NCBI RefSeq assembly: GCF_001458395.1
Contig: NZ_CYSR01000027.1
Location: 1-64,000, forward strand
Length of the DNA stretch: 64,000 nucleotides
Direction: 5' to 3'
Source: Leisingera aquaemixtae
GTDB lineage: Bacteria > Pseudomonadota > Alphaproteobacteria > Rhodobacterales > Rhodobacteraceae
The notes beneath the pieces were generated by a model that made no database searches, had not been told where the DNA came from, and saw only the letters and a list, made by a program, of their open reading frames with translations. How positions within the stretch are numbered: position 1 is the stretch's first letter; every line of letters starts with the position of its first letter. A program made the translations under genes and the position numbers. Shown in pieces: positions 34,140 through 43,465 of this stretch.

Positions 34140-35282
34140 TTACCGGGCCGGAACGGCAAAGCCGCCGTTCAGGGCGCTGACCGCAAGCTCTGACCCCGTG
34201 TTGCGGCTGGCCATCCGCTCCAGGTTGACGATGGTCGACAGCATGATGCGGTCATGGCTCCAGTCGCTGGGCCGCTGCAGCAGCATCGCGGTTGCCAGCA
34301 CCACCCCGGCCATCGCCAAGGACACCAGCCCCCAGCCCAGCGAGTTCGGCCCCCGCGGCTGAACTGCCGTCACCGCGATAATGCGGCGCTGCAGAGACGC
34401 GCCGCGGCGGGTTTCCCGGCGGTCGACCAGCGCCACCGCCGGGCTGCGGCGCATGAACAGGCCCGGGCCGCGGGCGGCATGGGCGCAGGCGCGGATCAGG
34501 CATTCGCAATAGGCGCGCACATCGAAACCGGGCCGCGCCATCAAGGCCTGATCGCAGGCAAACTCCCGCAGCAGCCGCACTTCGCGCCGCCACATGTAAA
34601 AGGCGGGGTTCCAGAACAGCAGCGGGCGCAGCATTTCCAGCAGAAACTCGCATTCGATGTCGCGCTGGCGGAAGTGCTGCAGCTCATGGGCGATGGTCAG
34701 GCGCAAATCGCGCGGGTCATTGAGCAGCGCCGAGGGCAGCACCACATAGCGCCGCAGCAGCCCGCGGGTGGAATAGGCGACGCGGATGTCATCGGACACC
34801 ATCAGCTGCACCCGGCCGATGCGCTTCCAGGTGAAGGCCCCCGCCAGGTTCTGCCGCAGACGGAAGACGGACGCGGCCACATGCGCCAGGCAGAGCAGCG
34901 CCCCGGCGGCAAAGGCCGCGGCAACGGCCTGTGCCCACAGCGGCTGCAGGCTGGTGAGCCCGCGCACCGCATCCTCGCGCAGGCCCAGGGTGGCCTCGAA
35001 CGTGCCGGCGCTCATGCTGACATTGCCCTGCAGGTACTGCGACACCAGCATGTCGGAAAAATTCGGCGGATGGGCGATGACATAATGGGTGAAAGCAAGG
35101 ATCAGCACCGGCGAGGCCGCCAGCAGCACAGTCATCCCATTCAAGAGCCGCAGCTGCGGCCGGTAGGCGCGGCCCAGCGGGCTGCGTGCCAGCGCCTTGC
35201 GGGCGGCGAACCACAGCAGGGTGCCCGCCAGCAGCAGGATATTCAGGTCAATATAGGCGTTCAGCAGAACATCAGTTGGCAT
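34140..35282 (-). CDS. BlaR1-like M56 family metallopeptidase, integral membrane
   Basis: The protein is 380 aa. It has membrane helices near residues 8-28, 48-70 and 122-145 and a gluzincin zinc motif IAHELQHFRQRDIECE (HExxH). REFACDQALM is the usual downstream signature with the third ligand. A last membrane helix (WGLVSLAMAGVVLATAMLL) lies near 330. No penicillin-binding sensor domain follows. It overlaps the BlaI-type repressor gene by 11 nt. In BlaR1/MecR1 systems the peptidase cleaves the cognate BlaI repressor. No beta-lactamase gene is in the window, so the regulated target is unknown. Confidence 0.88.
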   Translation of the reverse strand: MPTDVLLNAYIDLNILLLAGTLLWFAARKALARSPLGRAYRPQLRLLNGMTVLLAASPVLILAFTHYVIAHPPNFSDMLVSQYLQGNVSMSAGTFEATLGLREDAVRGLTSLQPLWAQAVAAAFAAGALLCLAHVAASVFRLRQNLAGAFTWKRIGRVQLMVSDDIRVAYSTRGLLRRYVVLPSALLNDPRDLRLTIAHELQHFRQRDIECEFLLEMLRPLLFWNPAFYMWRREVRLLREFACDQALMARPGFDVRAYCECLIRACAHAARGPGLFMRRSPAVALVDRRETRRGASLQRRIIAVTAVQPRGPNSLGWGLVSLAMAGVVLATAMLLQRPSDWSHDRIMLSTIVNLERMASRNTGSELAVSALNGGFAVPAR

Positions 35283-35688
35283 TGTCCCCCAGCCTTTCCT
35301 CCAAGAGCGCCCGCATCTCCTCGAGCATCTCGTCGGTCACATCCTCATCATCGACCAGCCGCGCCACCAGGGCGGCGGGCGCGCCGTTGAAAAGCTTGCT
35401 CGAAAGGTTTTTCAGAGATGTTTTCTGATACTCTGCCTTGGGAACGGCGGGGCGGTAGACCAGGGAGCGGTCCTTGCGCTCGCTGGTAAGAAAGCCCTTT
35501 TGCTCCATAATCTTGAGAACCGTGGCCACTGAGGTATAGGCGCGTTCCTGCACCTTGTTCAGCTCCGCCAGGATATCGCGCACGGTGCCGCCGCCCAGGT
35601 CCCAGACGACAGTCATGAATTCCAGCTCAACCTCGGTCAGCAGGGAAGTGTCGTGTTTCTTGCGCATCGCCTCGGCAGTCCGGCTCAT
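35272..35688 (-). CDS. BlaI/MecI/CopY family transcriptional repressor
   Basis: The protein is 138 aa. It has a winged helix-turn-helix: LTEVELEFMTVVWDLGGGTV, DILAELNKVQERAYTSVATV and LKIMEQKGFLTSERKDRSLV. A C-terminal dimer helix contains the acidic region where BlaI proteins are cleaved. It is first in a two-gene unit with the M56 peptidase (11-nt overlap). Autoregulation of its own promoter in 35689-35870 is likely by family habit, but no clear operator palindrome was found. Confidence 0.9.
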   Translation of the reverse strand: MSRTAEAMRKKHDTSLLTEVELEFMTVVWDLGGGTVRDILAELNKVQERAYTSVATVLKIMEQKGFLTSERKDRSLVYRPAVPKAEYQKTSLKNLSSKLFNGAPAALVARLVDDEDVTDEMLEEMRALLEERLGDNAN

Positions 35689-35871
35689 TTGGTGGTTCCA
35701 GTCATGCTAGGGGAAGGGGGCTCCCGTGAAAACTATTTTCTTAGAAGATGCGCGGCGGCGGGGGGTCTGTTGTTAAAATGTGCGCTGCCGCGCGAGTCTA
35801 TTCAGCAGGATTGCGGGGTGATGGGCCAGTCTTTGGGACAGCACCTGGCGCATCTGTTCAGGGGGTTGGCT

Positions 35872-35913
35872 GAGACGGCCTTGAAGGGCAGGTTTGCCTT
35901 CAAGGCCTGTCTC
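35872..35913. terminator. Long hairpin downstream of the glp operon
   Basis: A 16-bp stem with one bulged T (35872-35887 with 35897-35913, loop of 9) lies about 80 nt after the glpU stop and upstream of the blaI promoter. There is no U tract, so it may be a factor-dependent terminator or an RNA-stabilising stem. The rest of 35689-35991 shows no gene. Confidence 0.5.
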
Positions 35914-35991
35914 CAGTGTGTTTAAGGGTTCCGCGTCAAGGACAAACCGCCCTCGCGGGGCCTTCTGCCTCCTTGACCCGCGGGGGCAAAG

Positions 35992-36270
35992 TCAGACCTT
36001 CCAGAAGCAGAAGATGCCCCAGGCGATCGACAGGCCCAAGGGCCACCAGAGCGGCATCCCCACCAGACCCAGCCAGGCCAGGAAGATGTAGGAGGTGCCC
36101 AAGAGGCTGATGAACAGCCGGTCGCCGCGGGTGGTGGTGAGGCCGAGCACGCCCTTGCGGGCCGCGCCGCCGGGGTGGCGGATCTCAGCGATGATCAGCA
36201 CGCCAATGGCGGTGAAAATACCGATGAACAACAGGGCAGTGGGCCAGGTCCAGGCCATCCATGAAAGCAT
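35992..36270 (-). CDS. glpU: DUF2160 small membrane protein of the glycerol ABC transporter operon
   Basis: The protein is 92 aa with three hydrophobic segments (WTWPTALLFIGIFTAIGVLII, GTSYIFLAWLGLVG, LWWPLGLSIAWGIFCF). The EIRHPGGAARKGVLGLTTTRGD loop is typical of DUF2160. It is the last gene of the operon and its ATG overlaps the glpQ stop (TAATG). GlpU is found with GlpSTPQV in rhizobial glycerol transport; its role is unknown. Confidence 0.85.
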   Translation of the reverse strand: MLSWMAWTWPTALLFIGIFTAIGVLIIAEIRHPGGAARKGVLGLTTTRGDRLFISLLGTSYIFLAWLGLVGMPLWWPLGLSIAWGIFCFWKV

Positions 36271-37067
36271 TACACCCTCCCCATCGCGAAACCCTTCGCG
36301 ATGTAGTTGCGGACAAACCAGATCACGATGGCGCCCGGAATGATTGTCAGAGTACCAGCCGCGGCCAGCAGCCCCAGTTCATAGCCCGCGGAGGACGCGG
36401 TCTTGGTCATGGTGGCGGCAATCGGTTTTGCGGCGACGGCGGTCAGTGTCTTCGCGAGCAGCAGTTCCACCCAGGAGAACATGAAGCAGAAGAAGGCTGC
36501 CACACCCACGCCGGCCTTGATCGAGGGCACGAAAATCGTCGCAAAGAAGCGCGGGAAGGAATAGCCGTCAACAAAGGCTGTCTCGTCCAGCTCCTTGGGA
36601 ACGCCGCCCATGAAGCCTTCGAGGATCCAGACCGCCAGCGGGATATTGAACAGGCAGTGCGCCAGCGCCACCGCGAGGTGGGTGTCGAACAGCTCCACCG
36701 CGGAGTAAAGCTGGAAGAACGGCAGCGCAAACACCGCGGCCGGCGCCATCCGGTTAGTGAGCAGCCAGAAGAACAGCTGCTTGTCACCCAGGAAGCGGTA
36801 ACGGCTGAAGGCATAGGCGGCCGGCAGCGCCACCGCGATGGAGATCACGGTGTTTATCGACACGTAGAGGATCGAGTTGATGTAGCCCCAGTACCAGCTG
36901 GGATCGGTGAAGATGGTCGCGTAGTTGTCCAGCGTGAATGTCTGCGGGAACAGCGAGAATCCCGACAGGATTTCATTGGTCGTCTTGAAGCTCATCGCCA
37001 CCAGCCAGTAGATCGGCAGCATGAGAAACAGGATGTAGACGATGGGGACGATGGATCGTTTTTGCAT
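36270..37067 (-). CDS. glpQ: Glycerol ABC transporter permease GlpQ
   Basis: The protein is 265 aa with six membrane helices and belongs to the MalG-type binding-protein-dependent permeases. The EAA-like loop ELDETAFVDGYSFPRFFATIFVP contacts the ATPases. Membership in the glpVSTPQU gene set points to glycerol uptake. It lies 14 nt after glpP and overlaps glpU. Confidence 0.9.
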   Translation of the reverse strand: MQKRSIVPIVYILFLMLPIYWLVAMSFKTTNEILSGFSLFPQTFTLDNYATIFTDPSWYWGYINSILYVSINTVISIAVALPAAYAFSRYRFLGDKQLFFWLLTNRMAPAAVFALPFFQLYSAVELFDTHLAVALAHCLFNIPLAVWILEGFMGGVPKELDETAFVDGYSFPRFFATIFVPSIKAGVGVAAFFCFMFSWVELLLAKTLTAVAAKPIAATMTKTASSAGYELGLLAAAGTLTIIPGAIVIWFVRNYIAKGFAMGRV

Positions 37068-37080
37068 CGGTCTCCCTCCC

Positions 37081-37944
37081 TCAGTTCTGATCGTCTTTGG
37101 TCATCAGCGTGTAGAACAGCCAGCTGACCAACAGAGTGATTGCGAAATAGATGAGCGACATGGCGGCTGCCGGGCCGAGATCGAACTGGCCAAGCGCGAT
37201 TTTCACCAGGTCGATTGACAACAGCGTGGTGGAGTTGCCGGGACCGCCGCCGGTCAGAACAAACGGTTCGGTGTAGATGTTGAAGCTGTCCATGAAGCGC
37301 AGCAGGATGGCGATGGTCAGCACCGTCTTCATCTTGGGCAGCTGGATGAACCGGAACACCGCCCAGTTGGTGGCGCCGTCGATCTTGGCCGCCTGGTAAT
37401 AGGCGTCGGGGATCGAGACCAGGCCCGCATAGGACAGCAGCACCACCAGCGAAGTCCAATGCCAGACGTCCATGGTGACAATGGTCACCCAGGCCGCGAC
37501 GGGATCCTGCGTCATGTCATAGTTGATGCCCAGCACGTGGTTCAGGAAATAGCCCAGCAGACCGATGTCCGGCAGGGTGAAGATATTCCACATCGCACCG
37601 ACCACGTTCCATGGGATCAGCATCGGCAGCGCCATCAGCACCAGGCAGACCGGCACCCAGAAGCCTTTGCGCGGCATCGACAGCGCAATGGCGATGCCCA
37701 GCGGCACCTCGATGATCAGGATCAGGAAGGTGAACAGGAACTGGCGGCCAAGCGCCGCGTGGAAGCGGTCAGAGCGCAGGATCTGCTGGAACCAGTCCAG
37801 CCCCTGCCAGAAGAACACGTTGTCGCCAAAGGTCTCCTGCACCGAGTAGTTGACCACCGTCATCATCGGGATCAGCGCGTTGAAGGCGACCAGCGCCAGC
37901 ACCGGCAGGACAAAGAACCAGGCTTTCTGGTTTTCGGTTTTCAT
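37081..37944 (-). CDS. glpP: Glycerol ABC transporter permease GlpP
   Basis: The protein is 287 aa from the ATG at 37944, overlapping the glpT stop by one base (TGATG). It has six membrane helices and is MalF/UgpA-like, with an EAA loop (SIPDAYYQAAKIDGATNWAV) and then a conserved TEPFVLTGGGPGNSTT segment. It pairs with GlpQ to form the channel. Confidence 0.9.
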   Translation of the reverse strand: MKTENQKAWFFVLPVLALVAFNALIPMMTVVNYSVQETFGDNVFFWQGLDWFQQILRSDRFHAALGRQFLFTFLILIIEVPLGIAIALSMPRKGFWVPVCLVLMALPMLIPWNVVGAMWNIFTLPDIGLLGYFLNHVLGINYDMTQDPVAAWVTIVTMDVWHWTSLVVLLSYAGLVSIPDAYYQAAKIDGATNWAVFRFIQLPKMKTVLTIAILLRFMDSFNIYTEPFVLTGGGPGNSTTLLSIDLVKIALGQFDLGPAAAMSLIYFAITLLVSWLFYTLMTKDDQN

Positions 37945-39038
37945 CAGGCCGCTCCTTGTTCGTCTGCAGCGGGGGAGGTGGCAAGCCAGCCGTCCACGTA
38001 AAGCCGGGTCATGTCCTGGCGGAAGGCGAGGTGCACGGCACTGCCTTTTTCCGGCGCGGCGCCATCTGTGATGGCGTTGATACGGTGGCCGCCGGCCTCG
38101 CATTCCACCACCGTGTGGCGGCCGATGTCAGAGACCTTGGTGACCGTGGCAGGCAGGCCGTGGCCTGCGAGCGAGACAAACTCCGGGCGGACGCCGATTT
38201 CGGTCTGGCCGTTTGCAGCACCCTGAATGGGGCCTTCCAGCGCAATCTGCTGCCCGGCGAACAGGGCGGCACCGTGCTGCACGACGCAGGGCAGGATGTT
38301 CATCCCTGGCGAGCCGATGAAATGGCCGACAAAGGTATGCGCCGGGCGCTCGAACAGCTCCACGGGGGTGCCGATCTGCACCACCTCGCCCAGCTGCATC
38401 ACCACCACCTGATCGGCAAAGGTCAGCGCCTCGGTCTGGTCGTGGGTGACGTAGATCATCGTCGCCTTCACCCGCTGGTGCAGCTCCTTCAGCTTGGAGC
38501 GCAGCTTCCACTTCAGATGCGGGTCGATCACGGTGAGCGGCTCGTCGAACATCACCACGTTCACATCCTCGCGCACCAGCCCGCGGCCCATCGAGATCTT
38601 CTGTTTATTGTCAGGTGACAATCCGGCCGCTTTCTGATCCAGCATCCCGGTCACTTCGAGCATTTCGGCAATCGCCATCACCCGTTTGTGCACCGTGGCT
38701 TCGTCCCGGCCGCGGTTGCGCAGCGGGAAGGCCAGGTTGTCGTAAACCGTCATGGTGTCGTAGATCACCGGGAACTGGAACACCTGCGCAATGTTGCGCT
38801 GATCCGGGGGCAGGGCGGTCACGTCCTTGCCGTCGAACAGGATCTGGCCTTCAGACGGCACCAGAAGCCCCGAAATGATGTTGAGAAGAGTGGATTTGCC
38901 GCAACCCGAGGGGCCAAGCAGCGCATAGGCGCCGCCGTCGGTCCAGTCGAGGTCGATTTCCTTCAGCGCGTAGTCCGAGTCGGACTTCGGCGTCGAAAGA
39001 TAGCTGTGGCGCAGTTTTGAGAGAGTTATTTTAGCCAT
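37944..39038 (-). CDS. glpT: Glycerol ABC transporter ATPase GlpT
   Basis: The protein is 364 aa from the ATG at 39038 (MAKITLSKLRHSYL). Walker A is LLGPSGCGKSTLLN, a divergent signature region reads AAGLSPDNKQKISMGRGLVR, Walker B is VVMFDEPLTVIDPHLK and the switch is IYVTHDQTEAL. A C-terminal MalK-like regulatory domain follows. The signature reads LSPDNKQ instead of LSGGQQQ, as is usual for the GlpT half of this transporter, so the two ATPases are probably not equivalent. It starts 7 nt after glpS. Confidence 0.9.
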   Translation of the reverse strand: MAKITLSKLRHSYLSTPKSDSDYALKEIDLDWTDGGAYALLGPSGCGKSTLLNIISGLLVPSEGQILFDGKDVTALPPDQRNIAQVFQFPVIYDTMTVYDNLAFPLRNRGRDEATVHKRVMAIAEMLEVTGMLDQKAAGLSPDNKQKISMGRGLVREDVNVVMFDEPLTVIDPHLKWKLRSKLKELHQRVKATMIYVTHDQTEALTFADQVVVMQLGEVVQIGTPVELFERPAHTFVGHFIGSPGMNILPCVVQHGAALFAGQQIALEGPIQGAANGQTEIGVRPEFVSLAGHGLPATVTKVSDIGRHTVVECEAGGHRINAITDGAAPEKGSAVHLAFRQDMTRLYVDGWLATSPAADEQGAA

Positions 39039-39045
39039 TGATGCC

Positions 39046-40110
39046 TCACGCCGCGCGGCTGCCGTCGGGGGCAAAGAAATATGCCTGCGCGGGGTCCATG
39101 TAGAAGTCGTGCAGCTCACCCACCTGATAGGGGTGGACGCCGTGGGCGAGGGACACCCAGCTGCCGGAACCCATGTCGAAATGGGCGGAGCTTTCGGAGC
39201 CGGAGAGTTCGGTCACCTGCACCTGTCCCGACAGCTGCACATGGGCGCCGTTCTTTGCCACAGGCAGCACGTGGTGCGGGCGGATGGCGATGGTGTAGGT
39301 GCCATCGGCCAGACCGGCGGCGGCGCCGCTCAGCTCCCAGGTGACGCCGGCGCCCAGGCGGGCCATGCTGCCCTGCTTGGTGATCTCGGCGGTGTTGATT
39401 GGCGGATCGGAGAACACCCGTGCCGCATCGACGTTGCCGGGGTTGCGGTAGATTTCGGCGGTGGGGCCGAACTGGGTCACCCGGCCGCCGCGCATCAGTG
39501 CGGTCTTGCCGCCCAGAAGCAGCGCCTCCTCCGGTTCCGAGGTCGCATAGACCACCACTGCGCCGCGGCCTGCAAACAGCTCGGGCAGCTGGTCGCGCAG
39601 CTCCTCGCGCAGCTTGTAATCGAGGTTGGCCAGCGGCTCATCCAGGAACACCGCGCGGCTTTCCTTGGCAATCGCGCGGGCCAGGGCGCAGCGCTGCTGC
39701 TGGCCGCCGGACAGCTCATGCGGGCGGCGGTGCAGCATCGGCTTCAGCTGCAGGATCGCAGCGGCCTCTTCCACGCGGCCTTCGATCTCCGATTTCGCCA
39801 TTCCTGCCACTTTCAGCGGCGAGGCGATGTTTTCGAACACCGTCATATGCGGATAGTTGATGAAGAACTGATGCACCAGGCTGATGTTGCGCTTCTGGGT
39901 GCTGAGACGGCTGACATCTTCGCCATCCATCAGCACCTGGCCGCTGGCCATCGGGTCGAGGCCCGCCATCAGTTTAATGAGTGAGGTCTTTCCGGAGCCG
40001 GTGGCGCCGAGGAGGACGTTGAAATGACCGGGCTCCAGCAGCAGGGATGTTTCCTTGATGTGCTGAATGGCGCCGACGCGCTTGGTCACACCCTTAAGTT
40101 CGAGTGCCAT
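39046..40110 (-). CDS. glpS: Glycerol ABC transporter ATPase GlpS
   Basis: The protein is 354 aa. Walker A is LLGATGSGKTSLIKLMAG, the signature HELSGGQQQRCALARAIAKE is complete, and Walker B is AVFLDEPLANLDYKL. The switch region reads VVYATSEPEEALLLGG, with Ser where His is usual, a departure seen in one half of asymmetric ATPase pairs. A C-terminal MalK-type domain follows. With GlpT it would make a heterodimer with one canonical and one altered ATP site. Confidence 0.9.
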   Translation of the reverse strand: MALELKGVTKRVGAIQHIKETSLLLEPGHFNVLLGATGSGKTSLIKLMAGLDPMASGQVLMDGEDVSRLSTQKRNISLVHQFFINYPHMTVFENIASPLKVAGMAKSEIEGRVEEAAAILQLKPMLHRRPHELSGGQQQRCALARAIAKESRAVFLDEPLANLDYKLREELRDQLPELFAGRGAVVVYATSEPEEALLLGGKTALMRGGRVTQFGPTAEIYRNPGNVDAARVFSDPPINTAEITKQGSMARLGAGVTWELSGAAAGLADGTYTIAIRPHHVLPVAKNGAHVQLSGQVQVTELSGSESSAHFDMGSGSWVSLAHGVHPYQVGELHDFYMDPAQAYFFAPDGSRAA

Positions 40111-40180
40111 CTTGCTTTGACTTTCCGGCAGGCGGCCTGTTTGCGCGCGGGGGCAGGGCGCGCGGTATCTTGGGGAAGAA

Positions 40181-40213
40181 GGCCCCGGAAGACAGGAAAG
40201 GGTCTCCGGGGCC
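40181..40213 (-). terminator. Intergenic hairpin between glpV and glpS
   Basis: A 9-bp perfect G+C stem (40181-40189 with 40205-40213) sits in the 156-bp gap after the binding-protein gene and before glpS. Such stems usually protect the binding-protein mRNA or cause partial termination, so that the binding protein is made in excess over membrane parts. Confidence 0.55.
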
Positions 40214-40266
40214 TGATGCAGCCCGGCCAGATGATGGGGATCGCTGGCCGGACCGGGAGGAGGGGC

Positions 40267-42000
40267 TTAGTTGGTTGCCCAGCGGGCCACCAGCTCGTCA
40301 TAGTTGACGGTCTGGCCCTGCGGCTTCTCGTTCTCCAGCGGCGGCTTGGCGCCGCCATTGGCGTGCCACCACTCCGCGTCCTTCTCTTCGTTCAGGCGCG
40401 GGCCGCAGCCGCCATAGACATTCGCCTGCTCGTCTGCGCGCTGCATACGGGCCATGGTGATGTCCATTTCTTCAGCCAGACGGTCCATGGCTTCCTGCGG
40501 CGTGAAGGCGCCGGAGTTCACGTCACCGATCTGCTGCCACCAGATCTGGGCCAGCTTCGGATAGTCCGGCACGTTGATGCCGGTCGGCGACCATGCCACG
40601 CGGTCAGGCGAGCGGTAGAACTCGACCAGGCCGCCCAGCTTGGGTGCGCGCTCGGTGAAGCTTTCGTGGTTCACGGAGGAGTCGCGGATGAAGGTCAGGC
40701 CAACGTGCGATTTCTTCACGTCCACGGTCTTGGACACCACGAACTGGGCATAGAGCCAGGCAGCCTGTGCGCGGTCCAGCGGGGTGGACTTGAGGAAGGT
40801 CCAGGAACCCACGTCCTGATAACCGACCTTCTGGCCTTCTTCCCAGTAGGGGCCGTGCGGGCTGGGCGCCATCCGCCACAGCGGGTTGCCGTCGCCGTCA
40901 ACGGTGTTGTTGCCTTCGGACTGCGGTTTCACCATGTCGGCGGTGAAGGCGGTGTACCAGAAGATCTGCTGCGCCACGTTGCCTTGCGCCAGTGCCGGCA
41001 GCGACTGGTAGAAGTCATAGGAGGCCGCGCCCGGAGGCGCGTATTTGCGCAGCCATTCGTCCCATTTGCGGATCGCATAGACCGCCGCCGGGCCGTTTGC
41101 CGCGCCGCCGCGGGTCACGCTGGCACCAGCCGGGTTGCAGGAGCCTTCTTCCATGCGGATGCCCCATTCGTCGATCGGCACGCCGTTCGGCTCGCCCTTC
41201 GACCCAGCACCGGCCATCGACAGCCAGGCGTCGGTCATCCGCCAGCCGAGGTCCGGCGCGCGCTTGCCGTAATCCATGTGGCCATAGATCGCGGTGCCGT
41301 CGATTTCCTTGACTTGCTCGCTGAAGAATTCGGCGATGTCCTCATACGCGGACCAGTTGACCGGGACGCCCAGGTCATAGCCGTATTTTTCCTTGAACGC
41401 GGCCTGCAGGTCTTCGCGGTCGAACCAGTCCTTGCGGAACCAGTAGAGGTTCGCGAACTGCTGGTCGGGCAGCTGGTACAGGTCGCCGTCCGGGCCGGTG
41501 GTGAACTGGGTGCCCATGAAGTCATCCAGGTCGAGGCCGGGGTTGGTCACGTCCTTGAACTCGCCCGCCATCATGTCGGTCAGGTTGTAGGCCAGCTGCA
41601 GGCGCGAGTGGGTGCCGATCAGGTCGGAGTCATTGACGTAGGCGTCATAGAGATTCCGCTTGGTCTGCATCTGGGTCTGCACGGCCTGAACGACCTCACC
41701 TTCGCCCAGGATCTGGTGGTTCACCTTGATGCCGGTGATGTCCTCGAACGCCTTGGTCAGCACCTCGGATTCGTAGGAGTGCGTCGGGATGCCTTCCGAC
41801 AGCACGTTGATTTCCATGCCCTTGAACGGCTCAGCCGCCTGGATGAACCACTGCAATTCCGACAGCTGTTCGTCCTTGGTCAGCACCGAAGGCTGGAATT
41901 CCTCATCAATCCATTTTTTGGCCGCCATTTCATCGGCATAGCCAATTGATCCCGCAACCATCGCGCAAACGGCGGCTGCGGACAAAAGATACTTCCGCAT
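40267..42000 (-). CDS. glpV: Periplasmic glycerol-binding protein GlpV
   Basis: The protein is 577 aa from the ATG at 42000, which follows GGGAGGAAAAAG. It has a signal peptide (MRKYLLSAAAVCAMVAGSIGYA). It is an extracellular solute-binding protein of family 1, long for the family, as GlpV is. It is the first gene of the operon, whereas in the rhizobial arrangement I recall glpV comes last. It should deliver glycerol or a related polyol to GlpPQ. The 42001-42279 gap contains the operon promoter and is relatively rich in A+T; no operator is assigned. Confidence 0.85.
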   Translation of the reverse strand: MRKYLLSAAAVCAMVAGSIGYADEMAAKKWIDEEFQPSVLTKDEQLSELQWFIQAAEPFKGMEINVLSEGIPTHSYESEVLTKAFEDITGIKVNHQILGEGEVVQAVQTQMQTKRNLYDAYVNDSDLIGTHSRLQLAYNLTDMMAGEFKDVTNPGLDLDDFMGTQFTTGPDGDLYQLPDQQFANLYWFRKDWFDREDLQAAFKEKYGYDLGVPVNWSAYEDIAEFFSEQVKEIDGTAIYGHMDYGKRAPDLGWRMTDAWLSMAGAGSKGEPNGVPIDEWGIRMEEGSCNPAGASVTRGGAANGPAAVYAIRKWDEWLRKYAPPGAASYDFYQSLPALAQGNVAQQIFWYTAFTADMVKPQSEGNNTVDGDGNPLWRMAPSPHGPYWEEGQKVGYQDVGSWTFLKSTPLDRAQAAWLYAQFVVSKTVDVKKSHVGLTFIRDSSVNHESFTERAPKLGGLVEFYRSPDRVAWSPTGINVPDYPKLAQIWWQQIGDVNSGAFTPQEAMDRLAEEMDITMARMQRADEQANVYGGCGPRLNEEKDAEWWHANGGAKPPLENEKPQGQTVNYDELVARWATN

Positions 42001-42279
42001 CTTTTTCCTCCCTGAAAGTCGCTTATAGCCAGCTGTGCATAAGCTGCATCTGACTGCCATAGAGCTTTCATAGGTTGGAATATGTTGTCAAACTAATTTT
42101 TTAGTAAGATTCAAGTGGCTGATTTTGTTGGTGAAAAATACGCCTTGAGGCGGCCGCTTTCAACGTGCAGAGGATGCCGCGGCGCAGCATTTCCGGGAGT
42201 GACGCAACGCAAATTTTTCGCCGTGCCGGCGGTGAAAAAAGCGGTCGCCGCGCCAGGGCATTCCCGCTACAGAGGCGGC

Positions 42280-43398
42280 ATGACGCAAGACAACACATTC
42301 GAGATTTTCCTGACCGCGCCGCCGGGTCTGGAACAGGCGCTGCTGGCTGAGGCCAAGGAGCTGGGATTTGCCGCGCCCAAGGCGGTTCCGGGCGGGGTCA
42401 CGGTGCAGGGAGACTGGCGCGAGGTCTGGCGCGCCAACCTGTCTGTGCGCGGAGCCGCGCGGGTTCTGGCGCGGATCGGCGAATTCCGCGCCTTCCATCT
42501 GGCCCAGCTTGATAAACGCGCGCGCAAGTTCCCCTGGGGCGATGTGCTGCGCCCGGACGTGCCGGTGAAGGTGGAGGTCGCCACCAACAAGAAGTCCAAA
42601 ATCTACCACGCCGGCGCCGCCGCGCAGCGGGTCGAAAAGGCCATTGCTGAAACCCTCGGCGCCCCCGTCACCAAGGATGCTGCGCTGACAATCAAGCTCA
42701 GGATCGAGGACAACCTTTGTGTTTTCAGCGTCGATACCTCGGGCGAGGGGCTGCACAAGCGCGGCCATAAATCCGCCGTCGGCAAGGCGCCGATGCGCGA
42801 AAACCTCGCCGCCCTGTTCCTGCGCGAATGCGGTTTTATTGGGACAGAGCCGGTGGTGGATCCGATGTGCGGTTCCGGCACCTTCGTGATCGAAGCGGCA
42901 GAGATCGCCAAAGGGCTGCTGCCGGGCCGCAGCCGCAGCTTTGCGTTTGAACAGCTGGCAACCTTCGATGCGGACGCCTGGGCAGAGCTGAAGCAGCAGG
43001 GCGGGGCACGCGCAACCGCTCTGCTGTTCCACGGCTCCGACCGCAACGCAGGCGCCGTGGAGATGTCCGCCGCCAATGCGGAGCGTGCAGGTGTGGCGGA
43101 TTGCACCCGTTTCGCTCAGGCGGCGGTCAGCGATCTGCAGCGCCCGGACGGCCCGCCGGGCCTGGTGATCGTCAACCCGCCCTACGGCGCTCGGATCGGC
43201 AACAAGAAACTGCTCTTTGCCCTGTACGGCGCCTTGGGGCAGGTGCTGAAGGAGCGGTTCTCCGGCTGGCGCGTGGGGATCGTCACCTCGGAAACCGCGC
43301 TGGCCAAGACCACCAGCCTGCCGTTCTTGCCGCTTGGCGCGCCGGTTGCCCACGGCGGCCTGAAAATCCGCCTGTTCAAGACAGACCCGCTGCCTTGA
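42280..43398 (+). CDS. THUMP-domain RNA N2-guanosine methyltransferase (RlmL/RlmK-N type)
   Basis: The protein is 372 aa from the ATG at 42280. The N-terminal THUMP-like part (FEIFLTAPPGLEQALLAEAK, a typical start) spans residues 1-155. The Rossmann methyltransferase part has DPMCGSGTFVIEAAEIA (SAM-binding motif I region) and VIVNPPYGARIG (catalytic NPPY, motif IV). It would methylate guanine N2 in 23S rRNA, as the N-terminal half of RlmKL does (around G2445), or a tRNA position; which one cannot be told. It is transcribed away from the glp operon. Confidence 0.85.
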   Translation: MTQDNTFEIFLTAPPGLEQALLAEAKELGFAAPKAVPGGVTVQGDWREVWRANLSVRGAARVLARIGEFRAFHLAQLDKRARKFPWGDVLRPDVPVKVEVATNKKSKIYHAGAAAQRVEKAIAETLGAPVTKDAALTIKLRIEDNLCVFSVDTSGEGLHKRGHKSAVGKAPMRENLAALFLRECGFIGTEPVVDPMCGSGTFVIEAAEIAKGLLPGRSRSFAFEQLATFDADAWAELKQQGGARATALLFHGSDRNAGAVEMSAANAERAGVADCTRFAQAAVSDLQRPDGPPGLVIVNPPYGARIGNKKLLFALYGALGQVLKERFSGWRVGIVTSETALAKTTSLPFLPLGAPVAHGGLKIRLFKTDPLP

Positions 43399-43416
43399 AC
43401 AGGCCCGGGAACGCTA

Positions 43417-43438
43417 GAGGGCGCCCCGCGGCGCCCTC
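43417..43438. terminator. Hairpin terminator between convergent genes
   Basis: A perfect 9-bp stem (43417-43425 with 43430-43438, loop CCGC) lies 19 nt after the methyltransferase stop and 28 nt past the stop of the convergent repeat-protein gene. There is no T run. Confidence 0.6.
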
Positions 43439-43465
43439 GACAAGGTTCGCATTGTTGAGGCTGGT

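Noticed and set aside
40024-41949. 641-aa open frame opposite glpV
   Set aside because: Antisense to a binding protein with a signal peptide and good start; no independent evidence.
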